IMG/VR virus record: IMGVR_UViG_3300037847_004035
Coordinates: 3,712 to 42,719 of that record
Strand: one strand, 5' to 3'
Source of the DNA: a virus
DNA length: 39,008 nt
Part shown: one piece after another, positions 23,803 through 34,563 of the stretch
Position numbering within the stretch: position 1 is the stretch's first letter
Layout: every line of letters begins with the position of its first letter
Translations under genes and position numbers: made by a program
Notes under the pieces: generated by a model
Told to the model about the DNA's origin: nothing
Databases searched by the model: none
Seen by the model: the letters and a program-made list of their open reading frames with translations, nothing else

Positions 23803-26800
23803 ATGTCAGATTACACTTATAATGGAGAGACATACTCTCAAGATGATATTAAGTCAAAAGCAGATAGCTTAGGTCTTTCTGTAAATCAATACTTAAATAA
23901 ATACAAAGAAATAAAGCCTGTTAGTACGGGAAAGACAACCGACTCTACACCTGTGGACCCAAATGTGGAGTCAAAAAATATGGGGTCCACTTCGGGAGAT
24001 GGTTCATCGGAATCACCAAGTTGGGGTGATAAAATATCAAATACATTTAATGCTTATATAAATCCATTCACACCAATGGCTGAGCGACCTTTATATGCCG
24101 CTGGTATTGATGTTGGTGAAGTAAAAGAAAAATCTAGAAAAAAATCTAAAGGTTATGAATCTGATAAGTTAAATTTTGAAAAAGAATTAGATAAAGCTTT
24201 TTCAGATGGAAAGTTATTTGGTAAAATGATTGAAAATCCAAATAAAATTACTTTACAAGAAAGGCAAGTTGAGGCCGGAGATTTTGGTTCACCTGAGGAG
24301 TACCTTTTAGATATTGTTAAAAAAGAACTAGGCGGGATGGGCTGGTTTGGAGATAGAAATGTTGATGCTAAAGGACAACCTTTATATAAAAATTTAACAA
24401 ATAATGATATAGAAAAAATTATTGAAGATAAGTTTTATGCAAAGTTGGATTTTGAGAAAAATAACAAAGCAAACAATATAGCTTTAAATACTAAGGAAAA
24501 TATTGAAAAACAAGGAATCAATATTCGCCAGTGGCAAGATGATAATAGAAAAATTTTTATAAGTGCATACTCTGGTGTTGATAGACAAATAGCTGATCTT
24601 GTAGAAGCGATAAACCATGGTGGTTTAGACGAGGTTAAGAGAAAGGAAGCTTACAAAAAACTTACGCAATTAAAAAGTAGGGAAAAACGCTCTATGCTTT
24701 ATGATCTTAATACCGGTCAGTTAACTACAAATAAAACTGAAAATACAGTAGATTTAGGTGTTGAGGAAACTCAGGAAAAGTATAATGATATTTTAGGTAG
24801 ACTTAAACCAGAAGATCAGTTAGATTATTTAAGAAATGAATTTGAAAGATCAGCATTGACATTATCTGGTCATAATCAAAAACTAGATGAAGTAAAACAG
24901 TGGTCTATACTTAAATCTGGTTATGAAATAGCAGATGATCCAACTGGTGGTAATAGACGTATAGTTAAAAGTAGCTTAAGAGATTTAATGATGGATACAG
25001 AATTTGCTAATTTTTCACCTGTACCAGTAAATGAATTAAGAAGAAAAAAAAATGAGACAGATTCTCAGTATGAAAAAAGAAAAAAAGATTTAGTTGCGGC
25101 TTGGAAAACTGATATTGAAGTTTTAAAACAAGATGATTTAGAATATACTAGAGAGTTTGAATCACTTAAAGGTATGTATTTATTAAACGATGGTATTGTT
25201 GATATAGAAAAACCTGAATATACATATTTAGCATTACCAAAAAACATGGCTGCAGTAAAACAATCTGCAGCTGCTTTAATAAAACCATGGACTAGCGAGT
25301 ATCACGCTGACAAGTTGTTAGGTTCTACTAATAGAGTTATAATACAAGAAAAAGGAGATATATATGATAATTTAGGTATTAAAAAAACAAAAAGCGATGA
25401 AAAACAACTAAAAGTATCAATAGCGGAAGGAGTTAACGATGGTGTTCTTGGTATGAACAAAATGCTTTTTGAATTTTCTGGTATTAATAAAGGTTTGGCT
25501 ATAACTGGTGTTACTAAAAGATTTAACGCTTTAATGAAAGCTTTAGACGGTGGTAAATGGGTTAAAAATGGAAAAACTTTTACTGATGCAGCGGTAAAAG
25601 CTAGAGCCGTTCAAAAATATCCTAAAATAAAAGCAAAAGATGCGTTAAAAAAATATGTAGATGATTGGGGTTTGAGACCAGTGCAATCTTGGCAAAATAG
25701 ATTTTACAGTGTCGGTGCTGCTGGTTTAATGGAAGCTGGTAAATTTGAGTTCTTCACTCAATTCGATATAACTAAAGGCGAATTTAAACCTGAGGCCGGC
25801 GAACAATTTGGTTGGGCAACTGGTTTTGGTTTTGGTGCTATGGGTAGAGTTATAACACCATTATCTCCATTTTTACAAAAAAAAGGTATATTAACAGATT
25901 TTGATAGATCTATAAAACTTGGAAGTAGAGAGGCTAGAATAGGTTTAAATAGTAGAAAACTATTTGAAACATTTGTAACGCAGCCGGCTAGTTTTGTTGT
26001 TGGTTCTGAAGGTGGTGAATTAATGAACGTTATAGTTGATGATATGTTAGGTAACAAGCAGCTTGGTAATTACATGGATCATCACTACGGTGATTACGGT
26101 GAAGTTGGTAAAAGATTAATTACAAATTATTTTACTGGATTAGGTTTAGGTGTAGGACATTTTAAAGGTTTTACAGATTTTAAATCTAAAGCCGCTTTGA
26201 GAAGAACTAGAGATACAGCGTTAGATAAAATGAGAGAATCTGGTAGATTAGCTGAGCTAACAGAAGCTGAGCAAAATAATATATTTAGCGAAAAGTCTCA
26301 AAATAAATTACACAAAAATTTATCTGATAAAAACCTACAAGAATTTTACAAACATTATGAAGTGTTTGATGGTATGGAGGGTAGACTTCAACAGCTTTAC
26401 AGAGCTGAAGGTTATATGAACCCATCAAGAGCAGATGAACTGGTAAAACAAGATCATAAACAATTTTTAGCTGAAGAAAAAGCCGCTGGAAGAGAGGTTA
26501 GAATTGAAGTTGTAAACAATAAAAAACTTAAATTCCAACAACAAGGTATTGATCCAAATAAAAAAGCTGAAATATCTAAAGATCCTAAAAGCAAAATAAC
26601 AACTATTAGATACAACGCTGAGTTATACAGCCCAGACGTAATGCCACACGAAGTGCACCATTATTATACAGAAGAGTTATTTAGTCAAGACGCTGTGTTT
26701 AAAGGTGAGTTCATGAATACTTTAAATAGTATTGGTAACAAAATAAAATTAAAAAGATTAGTAACAGAGCAAGAGGCTAAAGAACTTGGTAATGAAAGTT

Positions 26801-29800
26801 TAAAAGGAAAAAAGATGACTCTTTCGCAGTCTATTAAGTTAAAAAAGTTTGATATAACAAGCCCTACAAATCAACAAAGAATACAGCAATGGGAATTATT
26901 TGCTCATATCGCAGAGCAGATAGGTAATAAAAACAATTACTTTGATATAAAAAATTCTGGTGAAGGAGGTGGATTTGTTGATCTTAGAAACTTACTATCT
27001 ACACTGGGTAAAACTACTGGTAAAAAATTAAACTTAAGTAAAGAGAAACATGTTGTTGAGTGGTTTTCTAAGTACGGTGAAAATGTAAAAAAAGGAAAAA
27101 GTGTTGTTGACATGTTTTCTGAATTAGAGAGTATTATTGATTTTGAAGCCACCGCAATACGTAAAGCAGAAAGATTAGCTGAGGGTAGAACCGGTATAGA
27201 TACATATAGTTCAGAGCGTTTAGATTTGGGTGATGGTCGTAGAATAAACAACCCTAAAGAATTAGCTAAAGAAGTACAAAAAGAATACGAAGCAAAAATT
27301 GCTGAGGGTAAAGATAAAATGGCTGCCTATAAAGAAATAGCAGACCCAAGCCCTCGTTCTGCTAATTACGATCCTAATTACCCTATACTAGGTAAAAAAA
27401 TAGGACCTATGCTTGATGTCGCGTTGTCTTCTTGGAATAGATCTGTTGGTGATCAATTTAGAATAAATTTAGGTAATAGAGGTTGGGATTCTAAAAGATC
27501 TAGTATAGCTATGGATTTTATAGCTAGTAAAAATAGAGGTTTAGAAGATATTTTTAACAAGTATACAAAAGACAAAGGTCAACTAATGACTTGGGTTACT
27601 GGTCAGTTAAGAAGACGTATGCAAGAAACTATCGAGCGTGGCGTTGGTAAAGAAACAAATATAAGAGAAGCGAAAGTAGGTGACTTTGTTGAATTTGAAA
27701 GAGTGTTTAGCGATGTTGATGTTGCTGGTGGTAAGATAGATAAAAGTTTTGACAACGCAAATCCAGCTATTAAACCTAAAGGTATACAGTTAAAAAATCA
27801 TGATTTTACTTTTGGTGAAAGAAAAAGAACTATAGACCCAGAATCTATTAATAATATAGAGAAAACTTCTAAAGAAACTTTTAATAATACTAAGGTAGAG
27901 GATTTTACTTATCAAAAAATTGCTGAAAAAATATTACAAGTTACTACCCCAGAAATGACAAATCTTTTTGGTGGTAAAGAAGGTATGAAACCAAAAGAGT
28001 TATATGAAACTCAAATAAAATTTATTAAAGAAAACGCGCCTGTACTATATGATGCTATGCCTTTAACTTCTCACCCGAAGTTTTATGAAAACACAATGAT
28101 AGGTAAAACTATTCTTAATAGATTTTATAAAAATACTGGTAAAAAATATATAACAGATGAATTATCTGTTGAAGAAGCTGCTAGAACAAACGCTAGAACT
28201 TTTAAATACGAAAAGCTTCCAGCTACAAAAGAACGTATACAAGAGTTAGTTGATTTAATGCAATCTGGTAGAGATGCTGGGACTAATAATAAAAAAGTTA
28301 ATATATTAAAAGAACACGTTGGTAAGGTATTGGGTAATCAAGTTTTTAGAGATTTATTAAATAACCCTGAGTTTAAAAAAGGTTTAGACACAGAAGGTCT
28401 TAAAAAACTGGAGTCTGTAAAAGCTGAGTTGGCAATGCGTAAGCTTCGAGGAGCTGTTCCTGAAAAATTATTTTCTGAAGATTTAGACGTGATGAATCGT
28501 TTTATTAAAGATGTTAAAAGTTTTAATTACGCTAAGGAATTATTTCCAGGTTTTCATGTTAGAAATCTAATAGAAAACACTAAAGAATATAGGCAATTAC
28601 TTGAAAAAACAGGTGGAATTGATTCTTTCTTGAAAGATATGGGTTATGAGCTTAAAGGTATTAATCTTAAAACTTTTCAGCAATACGCTAGAGCACAAAG
28701 AGATCTTGGTACTCTTAATACAAAGGTTGTTGAGCCAAAAATATTTAAAAATTGGTCTGACTTAAAGTTTCAAGCTGAAATACAAAATGTTTTTAGTAAT
28801 GAAGTTTTAAGAAATCAATTAAAAATTGGAGAACAAGGTTGGTATAAAAACTGGAACAATGTTAAAGAATTTGATAGTTTAGTAAATTGGTTAAAAGATA
28901 ATACTTTTAGTGAAATTTTTACCTCTCAAATGATTAAAAAATCGGTTGGTATGGGGTTGGGTAAAGTTAAGTTTGCTACAGAAAAAGAAGGTGTTTTTAA
29001 AACAAGAAATAATCCTTATTGGGAAAATTTAATAAAAGATATTAAAACCTCAAAAGAAAAAGCACCTAAATGGGTTAATCAATACAAAACTACAGATAAC
29101 GGTAAGTTTAAAGAAGCTGTTAATAATGAGTTAGCAAAAGCAGATTTAAGCACTCCTGAGAAAAAACAAAAATTTGCTAAATATATTACTAAAAAGTATT
29201 TAACAAGAAAAGGTGTTAGTTATGAAAATACTATAAAAGCTAATCAAAAAATGCAAGAGTATATTTATGGTAAATTGTTTGATTACTACCAGAACGCTCC
29301 AAACAAGGCTATTGCCCTTAATAATATATTTAGATTATTACAAATGCAAACTAGTATTGGTAATGGATTTACGAGATCTTTAGCAACGCATGATGCTATA
29401 ACAATAAGACATGTTGAAAACTGGGGAAAGGGAGAAGGTTTAGAAAAAACACATAGTGAGCATGAGTTTCAAACTTTTGGATTTAATGCTAATTTTATGT
29501 TAAATATGATTAAAAACTCTGGAAATAAAACTGCGTTTTTAAATAACTTTAAACCTTTATCTAAAATATTTAGACAAAGTATAATAGATAGAAGTGTTCA
29601 AAAAAAATACGATAGCCCAGAGTATGGTGGTACAACTAGTTTTGATTTTAAATTTACAACCGAATCGGGTAAATATCCTTGGTTAAGAGAGCGAGTTATA
29701 GCTGAGACAACATTAGATTTAAAAACAGGTAAAACATATGATCAGTTATTACCAGACGTAATTATTGGTGGAAAAACAGTTAGACTGCTTGAAGCTAGAA

Positions 29801-32800
29801 AAAATCAAATAATTAAACAACTTGGGTTTGACGCAAAAAAAATGTCTCCTACAGAAAAGGTTTTAGCTATAAAAACTATAGACAATGCTTTAGCTTTAGG
29901 CGTAAAGAGAAATAAAGAAAGAAGAGGTGGTAGTTTTTGGGATTTTGATGATACGTTAGCTACAACAAAATCTGGAGTTAGAGCTAGAATACCAAATACA
30001 GATGGTTTACCAAAACCAAGTAGAAAAGTTATATTTTTAGCAGGTGGTGCTGGTAGTGGTAAATCTAATGTGGTTAAAAAACTTGGGTTAGAAAAAGATG
30101 GGTTTAAAATAGTAAACCAAGATATATCATTAGAATGGTTAAAAAAGAATAATGGTTTGCCAGAAAACATGAATGATCTTACTAAAGAGCAAAGAAGTGT
30201 TTTAGGTAAATTACAGCATCAGGCTAGGGGAATAGCTAAAAGAAAAATGATGAAGTTCAAGGGTAATGCAGATGGCGTGGTTGTTGATGGCACGGGTGGT
30301 TCTATGAAAGCCATGGAAAAACTTGTAACTGAATTTAAAGAAAAAGGTTATGATGTTAGTATGTTATTTGTTGAAACTTCTTTAAAAACAGCATTAGAAA
30401 GAAATAGAGCAAGAAAAGAAAGATCGTTATTAGATAAAATAGTAGAAAAAAATCATGAATCAGTTCAAGGAAATAAACCAGGTTTTAAAACAATGTTTGG
30501 CGAAAGATTTATGGAGGTTAAAACTGATAACTTAAAAATGGAAGATGCAATGCCTAAAGAGCTTGTTGATAAAATGAATGATTTTGTTAGAGGTTATGAA
30601 AAAATTAGATTAGATGCTGAACAATTTGCTAGCGAAGGACAAAATATATTAGATAAAGGTGGTAAATTTGATTTTTCAGAATTCAACGTTGTTACTGGTG
30701 GACAAAGAGGGCCTTTCTTTGAAAAAGCTATGGCTAGAGCTAAAAAATTTGGTACTAAAGATCAATTTATTATAACCGCTAGACCACCAGAATCTGCCAA
30801 ACCAATATATGAATTTTTAAAATCTCAAGGATTAGAAATACCATTAGAAAATATTACTGGGCTAGGTAATAGTACTGCTGAGGCAAAAGCGTTATATATG
30901 CTTAGAAAATTTGAACAAGGATATAATGATATGTATTTTGCTGATGATGCATTGCAAAATGTAAAAGCTGTTCGAGATGTATTAAGTCAATTAGATATTA
31001 AATATAAGGTTCAACAAGCTTTAGCTAGTGAAAATTTAGATATTAGTATTAACAAAATAATGGAACACTCATTAAATATTGATGCTGGTAAAAAATTTAG
31101 TAAAGCAGAGGCTAAAGTTAGAGGTAAAGATATTAAAGGTAGAAGGTTCTTTTTATCAAATAGTGCTTCTGATTTAGAGCTTCTTATAGAACCTTTATAT
31201 GGTAAAGGTGGCAAAGGTATAAAGAATAAAAAATGGTTTGATAAAGAGCTTATAGAACCGTTTGAAAGAGGTATAGATAGTTACAATACAGCTAGACAAA
31301 CCGCTAAAAACGATTATATGTCTCTTCGTAAAAACAATAAAGATATAGTTAAAATATTACCTAAAGAAGTAGAGGGCACTAGCTTTACTCACGATATGGC
31401 AATGAGAGTTTATCTTTGGAATAAAGTTGGTTATAAAATTCCTGATTTAGCTAAAACAACAGAAGCTAAACTTGTTGAGTATGTACAAAATAATCCGAAA
31501 TTAAAAGCATATGCCGAGGCTTTTGCTAGAATAACAAAGCAAGATAAAGGATTAAAAGAGCCTAGCACTGAATGGTGGGCGGAAACTATGGCTGGTGAAG
31601 TTACAAATATAGATAGAGGTGTTAGTAGAAAACAATATCTTCAAGAATTTATAGATATTAAAAACGAAATATTTTCTGAAGTAAACCTAAACAAAATGGA
31701 ATCTAAGTTAGGAACTGACTGGAGAGAAAATATTACAGACATGCTTGATCGTATGGAAACTGGTAGAACAAGATCTTTAAAGTTAGATAAAGGTAGTTCA
31801 ATGATGATGAATTATTTAAACGGTGGTGTTGGTACTATTATGAATTTTAATACTAGATCAGCTGCTCTACAAACTATATCTACTCTTAACTTTCTTAACA
31901 TGAGAGAAAATAATCCAATTGCCGCGGCGAAAGCAATGGGTAACGTACCACAGTTTTCAAAAGATTTTTTAAAAATTATGAATTCTGACATGTTGAAACA
32001 AAGAAGAGATGGTTTATCAATAAATGTAACTGAAGCTGAAATAGCATCTGCAGCCGCTTCTTCTAAAAACCCTATACAATCAATAATTTCTAAAGTTTTA
32101 AAGGTTGGTTATACGCCTACTAAACTTGCGGATAGTTTTGCAATATCATTTGGTGGTGCAACTTATTATCGTAATAGAATTAAAATGTATGAAAAGCAAG
32201 GTTTATCTACAAAAGAAGCAGAAGGAAAAGCATGGACTGATTTTCAAAAGTTATCTGAAAGAACACAACAATCATCTAGACCAGATTTATTATCTAAACA
32301 ACAAACATCACTAGCTGGTAGAATTATATTACCTTTCGCAAACACACCTATGCAGATGAACAGAAGAGGTATGAAAGATATACTTGATATATCTAAAGGT
32401 AGATATAAAAACAATGTTGAGTTAGCAGAAAAAATGGGTAGAATAACATATTATATGGGTGCTCAAGTAGCTTTATTTGCTGGGTTACAATCTGCTTTAT
32501 TTGCGATGATGTTGAACGATGAAGACGTTTCTGATGAGAAGATAATGAAAACAAAAGAATATACTTTAAACACTATTAGTGATTCGTTTTTAAGAGGTAT
32601 GGGTATATCTGGTGCTGTTGCTTCTGGTTTTAAAAATGCAACTATTGCGTATATGAAACAAAGCGAAAAAGGTTTTAGAGCCGATTATAGTGAAGTTGGT
32701 GAAGCTTTATTAAATATATCACCACCAATTGGTTCTAAATTTGGTAGATTAGATGCTGCTGGAGAAAGAATAAAATGGGCTAAAATTAAAAAACAAAAAC

Positions 32801-33213
32801 CTGAATTTAAACTTGGTAATCCTTATTTAGAAGCAGGGTTATTAACAGTAGAATCTATTACTAATGCACCTGTTTATTCACCATATCAAAATGCTATTAA
32901 CATTCAACATGCTCTAAGTAATGATTATGAAAACTGGCAAAGGGCTCATATGATTGGTGGTTATACGCCATACAATGTTGGTATTGAAACTAAAACAAAA
33001 GTAGCTAAAACAAAGCTAGGACCTAAAGAAAAATTACTTAAACTTAAGAAAAATGAACAGGTTGACATGTTGTTAGAATTAGGTTTACCAAGATACAAAG
33101 TAAATAGATTAAAATTAGAAAAAGATAGGGTAGAAAAAATTATGGAACTACAAAATAAAAAGAAAAAGAAAACACGAAAATCTCTTTTTAATTACGACTT
33201 AAACATTCAATAA
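23803..33213 (+). CDS. Giant polyvalent ejection protein, 3136 aa
   Basis: One uninterrupted frame of 9.4 kb. Visible parts: a short N-terminal module (YNGETYSQDDIK); a zincin metallopeptidase motif HEVHH (H949, E950, H953) with a possible third ligand at E1031 or E1038; a WVTGQLRRRM helix (from W1264) of the type seen in phage polyvalent proteins; a HAD phosphatase (D2047/D2049, T2325, K2362, D2381/D2382) interrupted by a P-loop kinase (GGAGSGKS, K2087); and a C-terminal region with SSRPDLLS, ANTPMQ (2846-2851) and a hydrophobic stretch 2883-2904. Polyvalent proteins are thought to be injected with DNA to counter host defence or alter host metabolism. Here peptidase, phosphatase and kinase activities are predictions. 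Confidence 0.75.
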   Translation: MSDYTYNGETYSQDDIKSKADSLGLSVNQYLNKYKEIKPVSTGKTTDSTPVDPNVESKNMGSTSGDGSSESPSWGDKISNTFNAYINPFTPMAERPLYAAGIDVGEVKEKSRKKSKGYESDKLNFEKELDKAFSDGKLFGKMIENPNKITLQERQVEAGDFGSPEEYLLDIVKKELGGMGWFGDRNVDAKGQPLYKNLTNNDIEKIIEDKFYAKLDFEKNNKANNIALNTKENIEKQGINIRQWQDDNRKIFISAYSGVDRQIADLVEAINHGGLDEVKRKEAYKKLTQLKSREKRSMLYDLNTGQLTTNKTENTVDLGVEETQEKYNDILGRLKPEDQLDYLRNEFERSALTLSGHNQKLDEVKQWSILKSGYEIADDPTGGNRRIVKSSLRDLMMDTEFANFSPVPVNELRRKKNETDSQYEKRKKDLVAAWKTDIEVLKQDDLEYTREFESLKGMYLLNDGIVDIEKPEYTYLALPKNMAAVKQSAAALIKPWTSEYHADKLLGSTNRVIIQEKGDIYDNLGIKKTKSDEKQLKVSIAEGVNDGVLGMNKMLFEFSGINKGLAITGVTKRFNALMKALDGGKWVKNGKTFTDAAVKARAVQKYPKIKAKDALKKYVDDWGLRPVQSWQNRFYSVGAAGLMEAGKFEFFTQFDITKGEFKPEAGEQFGWATGFGFGAMGRVITPLSPFLQKKGILTDFDRSIKLGSREARIGLNSRKLFETFVTQPASFVVGSEGGELMNVIVDDMLGNKQLGNYMDHHYGDYGEVGKRLITNYFTGLGLGVGHFKGFTDFKSKAALRRTRDTALDKMRESGRLAELTEAEQNNIFSEKSQNKLHKNLSDKNLQEFYKHYEVFDGMEGRLQQLYRAEGYMNPSRADELVKQDHKQFLAEEKAAGREVRIEVVNNKKLKFQQQGIDPNKKAEISKDPKSKITTIRYNAELYSPDVMPHEVHHYYTEELFSQDAVFKGEFMNTLNSIGNKIKLKRLVTEQEAKELGNESLKGKKMTLSQSIKLKKFDITSPTNQQRIQQWELFAHIAEQIGNKNNYFDIKNSGEGGGFVDLRNLLSTLGKTTGKKLNLSKEKHVVEWFSKYGENVKKGKSVVDMFSELESIIDFEATAIRKAERLAEGRTGIDTYSSERLDLGDGRRINNPKELAKEVQKEYEAKIAEGKDKMAAYKEIADPSPRSANYDPNYPILGKKIGPMLDVALSSWNRSVGDQFRINLGNRGWDSKRSSIAMDFIASKNRGLEDIFNKYTKDKGQLMTWVTGQLRRRMQETIERGVGKETNIREAKVGDFVEFERVFSDVDVAGGKIDKSFDNANPAIKPKGIQLKNHDFTFGERKRTIDPESINNIEKTSKETFNNTKVEDFTYQKIAEKILQVTTPEMTNLFGGKEGMKPKELYETQIKFIKENAPVLYDAMPLTSHPKFYENTMIGKTILNRFYKNTGKKYITDELSVEEAARTNARTFKYEKLPATKERIQELVDLMQSGRDAGTNNKKVNILKEHVGKVLGNQVFRDLLNNPEFKKGLDTEGLKKLESVKAELAMRKLRGAVPEKLFSEDLDVMNRFIKDVKSFNYAKELFPGFHVRNLIENTKEYRQLLEKTGGIDSFLKDMGYELKGINLKTFQQYARAQRDLGTLNTKVVEPKIFKNWSDLKFQAEIQNVFSNEVLRNQLKIGEQGWYKNWNNVKEFDSLVNWLKDNTFSEIFTSQMIKKSVGMGLGKVKFATEKEGVFKTRNNPYWENLIKDIKTSKEKAPKWVNQYKTTDNGKFKEAVNNELAKADLSTPEKKQKFAKYITKKYLTRKGVSYENTIKANQKMQEYIYGKLFDYYQNAPNKAIALNNIFRLLQMQTSIGNGFTRSLATHDAITIRHVENWGKGEGLEKTHSEHEFQTFGFNANFMLNMIKNSGNKTAFLNNFKPLSKIFRQSIIDRSVQKKYDSPEYGGTTSFDFKFTTESGKYPWLRERVIAETTLDLKTGKTYDQLLPDVIIGGKTVRLLEARKNQIIKQLGFDAKKMSPTEKVLAIKTIDNALALGVKRNKERRGGSFWDFDDTLATTKSGVRARIPNTDGLPKPSRKVIFLAGGAGSGKSNVVKKLGLEKDGFKIVNQDISLEWLKKNNGLPENMNDLTKEQRSVLGKLQHQARGIAKRKMMKFKGNADGVVVDGTGGSMKAMEKLVTEFKEKGYDVSMLFVETSLKTALERNRARKERSLLDKIVEKNHESVQGNKPGFKTMFGERFMEVKTDNLKMEDAMPKELVDKMNDFVRGYEKIRLDAEQFASEGQNILDKGGKFDFSEFNVVTGGQRGPFFEKAMARAKKFGTKDQFIITARPPESAKPIYEFLKSQGLEIPLENITGLGNSTAEAKALYMLRKFEQGYNDMYFADDALQNVKAVRDVLSQLDIKYKVQQALASENLDISINKIMEHSLNIDAGKKFSKAEAKVRGKDIKGRRFFLSNSASDLELLIEPLYGKGGKGIKNKKWFDKELIEPFERGIDSYNTARQTAKNDYMSLRKNNKDIVKILPKEVEGTSFTHDMAMRVYLWNKVGYKIPDLAKTTEAKLVEYVQNNPKLKAYAEAFARITKQDKGLKEPSTEWWAETMAGEVTNIDRGVSRKQYLQEFIDIKNEIFSEVNLNKMESKLGTDWRENITDMLDRMETGRTRSLKLDKGSSMMMNYLNGGVGTIMNFNTRSAALQTISTLNFLNMRENNPIAAAKAMGNVPQFSKDFLKIMNSDMLKQRRDGLSINVTEAEIASAAASSKNPIQSIISKVLKVGYTPTKLADSFAISFGGATYYRNRIKMYEKQGLSTKEAEGKAWTDFQKLSERTQQSSRPDLLSKQQTSLAGRIILPFANTPMQMNRRGMKDILDISKGRYKNNVELAEKMGRITYYMGAQVALFAGLQSALFAMMLNDEDVSDEKIMKTKEYTLNTISDSFLRGMGISGAVASGFKNATIAYMKQSEKGFRADYSEVGEALLNISPPIGSKFGRLDAAGERIKWAKIKKQKPEFKLGNPYLEAGLLTVESITNAPVYSPYQNAINIQHALSNDYENWQRAHMIGGYTPYNVGIETKTKVAKTKLGPKEKLLKLKKNEQVDMLLELGLPRYKVNRLKLEKDRVEKIMELQNKKKKKTRKSLFNYDLNIQ

Positions 33214-33232
33214 AATAAGTGATTATATAAAA

Positions 33233-34330
33233 ATGGCAAGAAGACTTATAATACTACTAACAATGTTTTTAATAGCTTGTTCAGCTCCTAAAAAATGTTG
33301 TTCGCAAGAAATAAATATAGACGTTAAAAAACTTTTAAAGTTTTCTACGTTTTATGCTGCTGTAAATGGTGGTACATCATTATCTGATGTAGATGTGTTT
33401 TCTGTAGACAATGGTTTATCTACAAGCACTATATCAACTCCTTATGATTATAATTTTACTATTGGGCTTCGTAAAATAGCTAGGTTTGGTTACGAAAATA
33501 AAGCACAAACATTTTATGATGGTACAGAGTCTAATTACAGTGATGCTGCTACAATAGGTAAAGTAAAAGGTATAGAGTACTTATTTGAAGTAGATTACAA
33601 GAGACAGGAAGGTATAGATTATATGGATCAACATCATTTTATACGTTATAGCTCTGATGATGGTTGTCCTAGTGGTTTATGTGTAAATTATTTTGCTTTA
33701 AAATTAGAATATTTACAAGACGGCTTTGCTGATGTAGAATATTTTGAAGCATCGGAAAGATATAGACATCGTAAAGGTAAAAATTTATCTTGGAATGTTG
33801 GGCTTGCTCATAGACTAGCAGAACCATATGGTTATAATCCATTAGATGAATGGATGTTATCTAATGGTAATTTACATTACACATATTTAGCGTTGCAAGA
33901 GGGTTACACTGTAGATGTGTATAGCAACGAATATTATAATCCAGCTGGAGAATTAGTTGCTACCAGCGCTGAGGTTTGGGAAGCTGTGGTTATACCACAA
34001 GTACTAGCGGATTACACTGAAAAGAAAAGAAACGAATTAAGTAGAATTATACAACATTCTATAGTTGTAGGATTTGATTATTATAAATACTCTAAAAAAA
34101 CATGGTTACACGTATGGGGTAACTTGATGCCTTGGCATTATGATGATGGTGATGAATTTTCTTACCACAACTTTATAGAAGACGATCAGTGGTATGATTA
34201 TTCTGGTGGTTTGATTTATGGAATAAAAGTAAATAAACAATTAGGCTATTTTGTAGAAGGCAAATATAACAAATACTGGAATAGAGAATGGTACGATTTT
34301 AAATTAGGATTAAATTATACAATTTTTTAA
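33233..34330 (+). CDS. Outer-membrane-type exported protein, 365 aa
   Basis: The N-terminus has a signal with a lipobox (FLIAC, Cys16), so it may be a lipoprotein. Alternatively it may be cut at S24|Q25, leaving Gln first. The rest is rich in Tyr/Trp/Asp with alternating strands and ends in a terminal Phe (LGLNYTIF), as outer-membrane beta-barrels do. Motifs such as FYAAVNGGTSLSDVDVFSV and KYNKYWNREWYDF fit a protein family I believe recurs in uncultured marine phages. It may alter the host outer membrane, block superinfection, or help release. It follows the giant ejection gene. Confidence 0.6.
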   Translation: MARRLIILLTMFLIACSAPKKCCSQEINIDVKKLLKFSTFYAAVNGGTSLSDVDVFSVDNGLSTSTISTPYDYNFTIGLRKIARFGYENKAQTFYDGTESNYSDAATIGKVKGIEYLFEVDYKRQEGIDYMDQHHFIRYSSDDGCPSGLCVNYFALKLEYLQDGFADVEYFEASERYRHRKGKNLSWNVGLAHRLAEPYGYNPLDEWMLSNGNLHYTYLALQEGYTVDVYSNEYYNPAGELVATSAEVWEAVVIPQVLADYTEKKRNELSRIIQHSIVVGFDYYKYSKKTWLHVWGNLMPWHYDDGDEFSYHNFIEDDQWYDYSGGLIYGIKVNKQLGYFVEGKYNKYWNREWYDFKLGLNYTIF

Positions 34331-34333
34331 GAT

Positions 34334-34561
34334 ATGAGAAACAAACCGCTACCGGGAATGGTAAAACGTTCGCCGTTAAAAACTGGAAATATACCACTTG
34401 GACCAAGTGATGGTGACAATAGTGAAATATTAAGAAAATATGGTTGGGGTGGAAAAACAAGAGATGAAGTTAAAAAAACAATAAGATTTAACACCTCTAA
34501 TCAAACAGAAAAACAAAAGAAAAGAGATTTTTACAAAATATACGGAACAGCAAATAGATAA
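34334..34561 (+). CDS. Small hypothetical protein, 75 aa
   Basis: A basic, Asn/Lys/Arg-rich protein with no signal peptide or membrane segment. The N-terminal part is Pro/Gly-rich (MRNKPLPGMVKRSPLKTG). I do not recognise it. It is tightly placed, three bases after the outer-membrane protein gene and two bases before the membrane protein gene, which supports its being real. Confidence 0.55.
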   Translation: MRNKPLPGMVKRSPLKTGNIPLGPSDGDNSEILRKYGWGGKTRDEVKKTIRFNTSNQTEKQKKRDFYKIYGTANR

Positions 34562-34563
34562 AC

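Noticed and set aside
29900-30600. Zeta toxin or T4-type Pnk as the identity of the kinase segment
   Set aside because: The Walker A and lid fit a broad P-loop kinase group but no residue specific to zeta toxins or Pnk was visible, so only 'P-loop kinase' is claimed.
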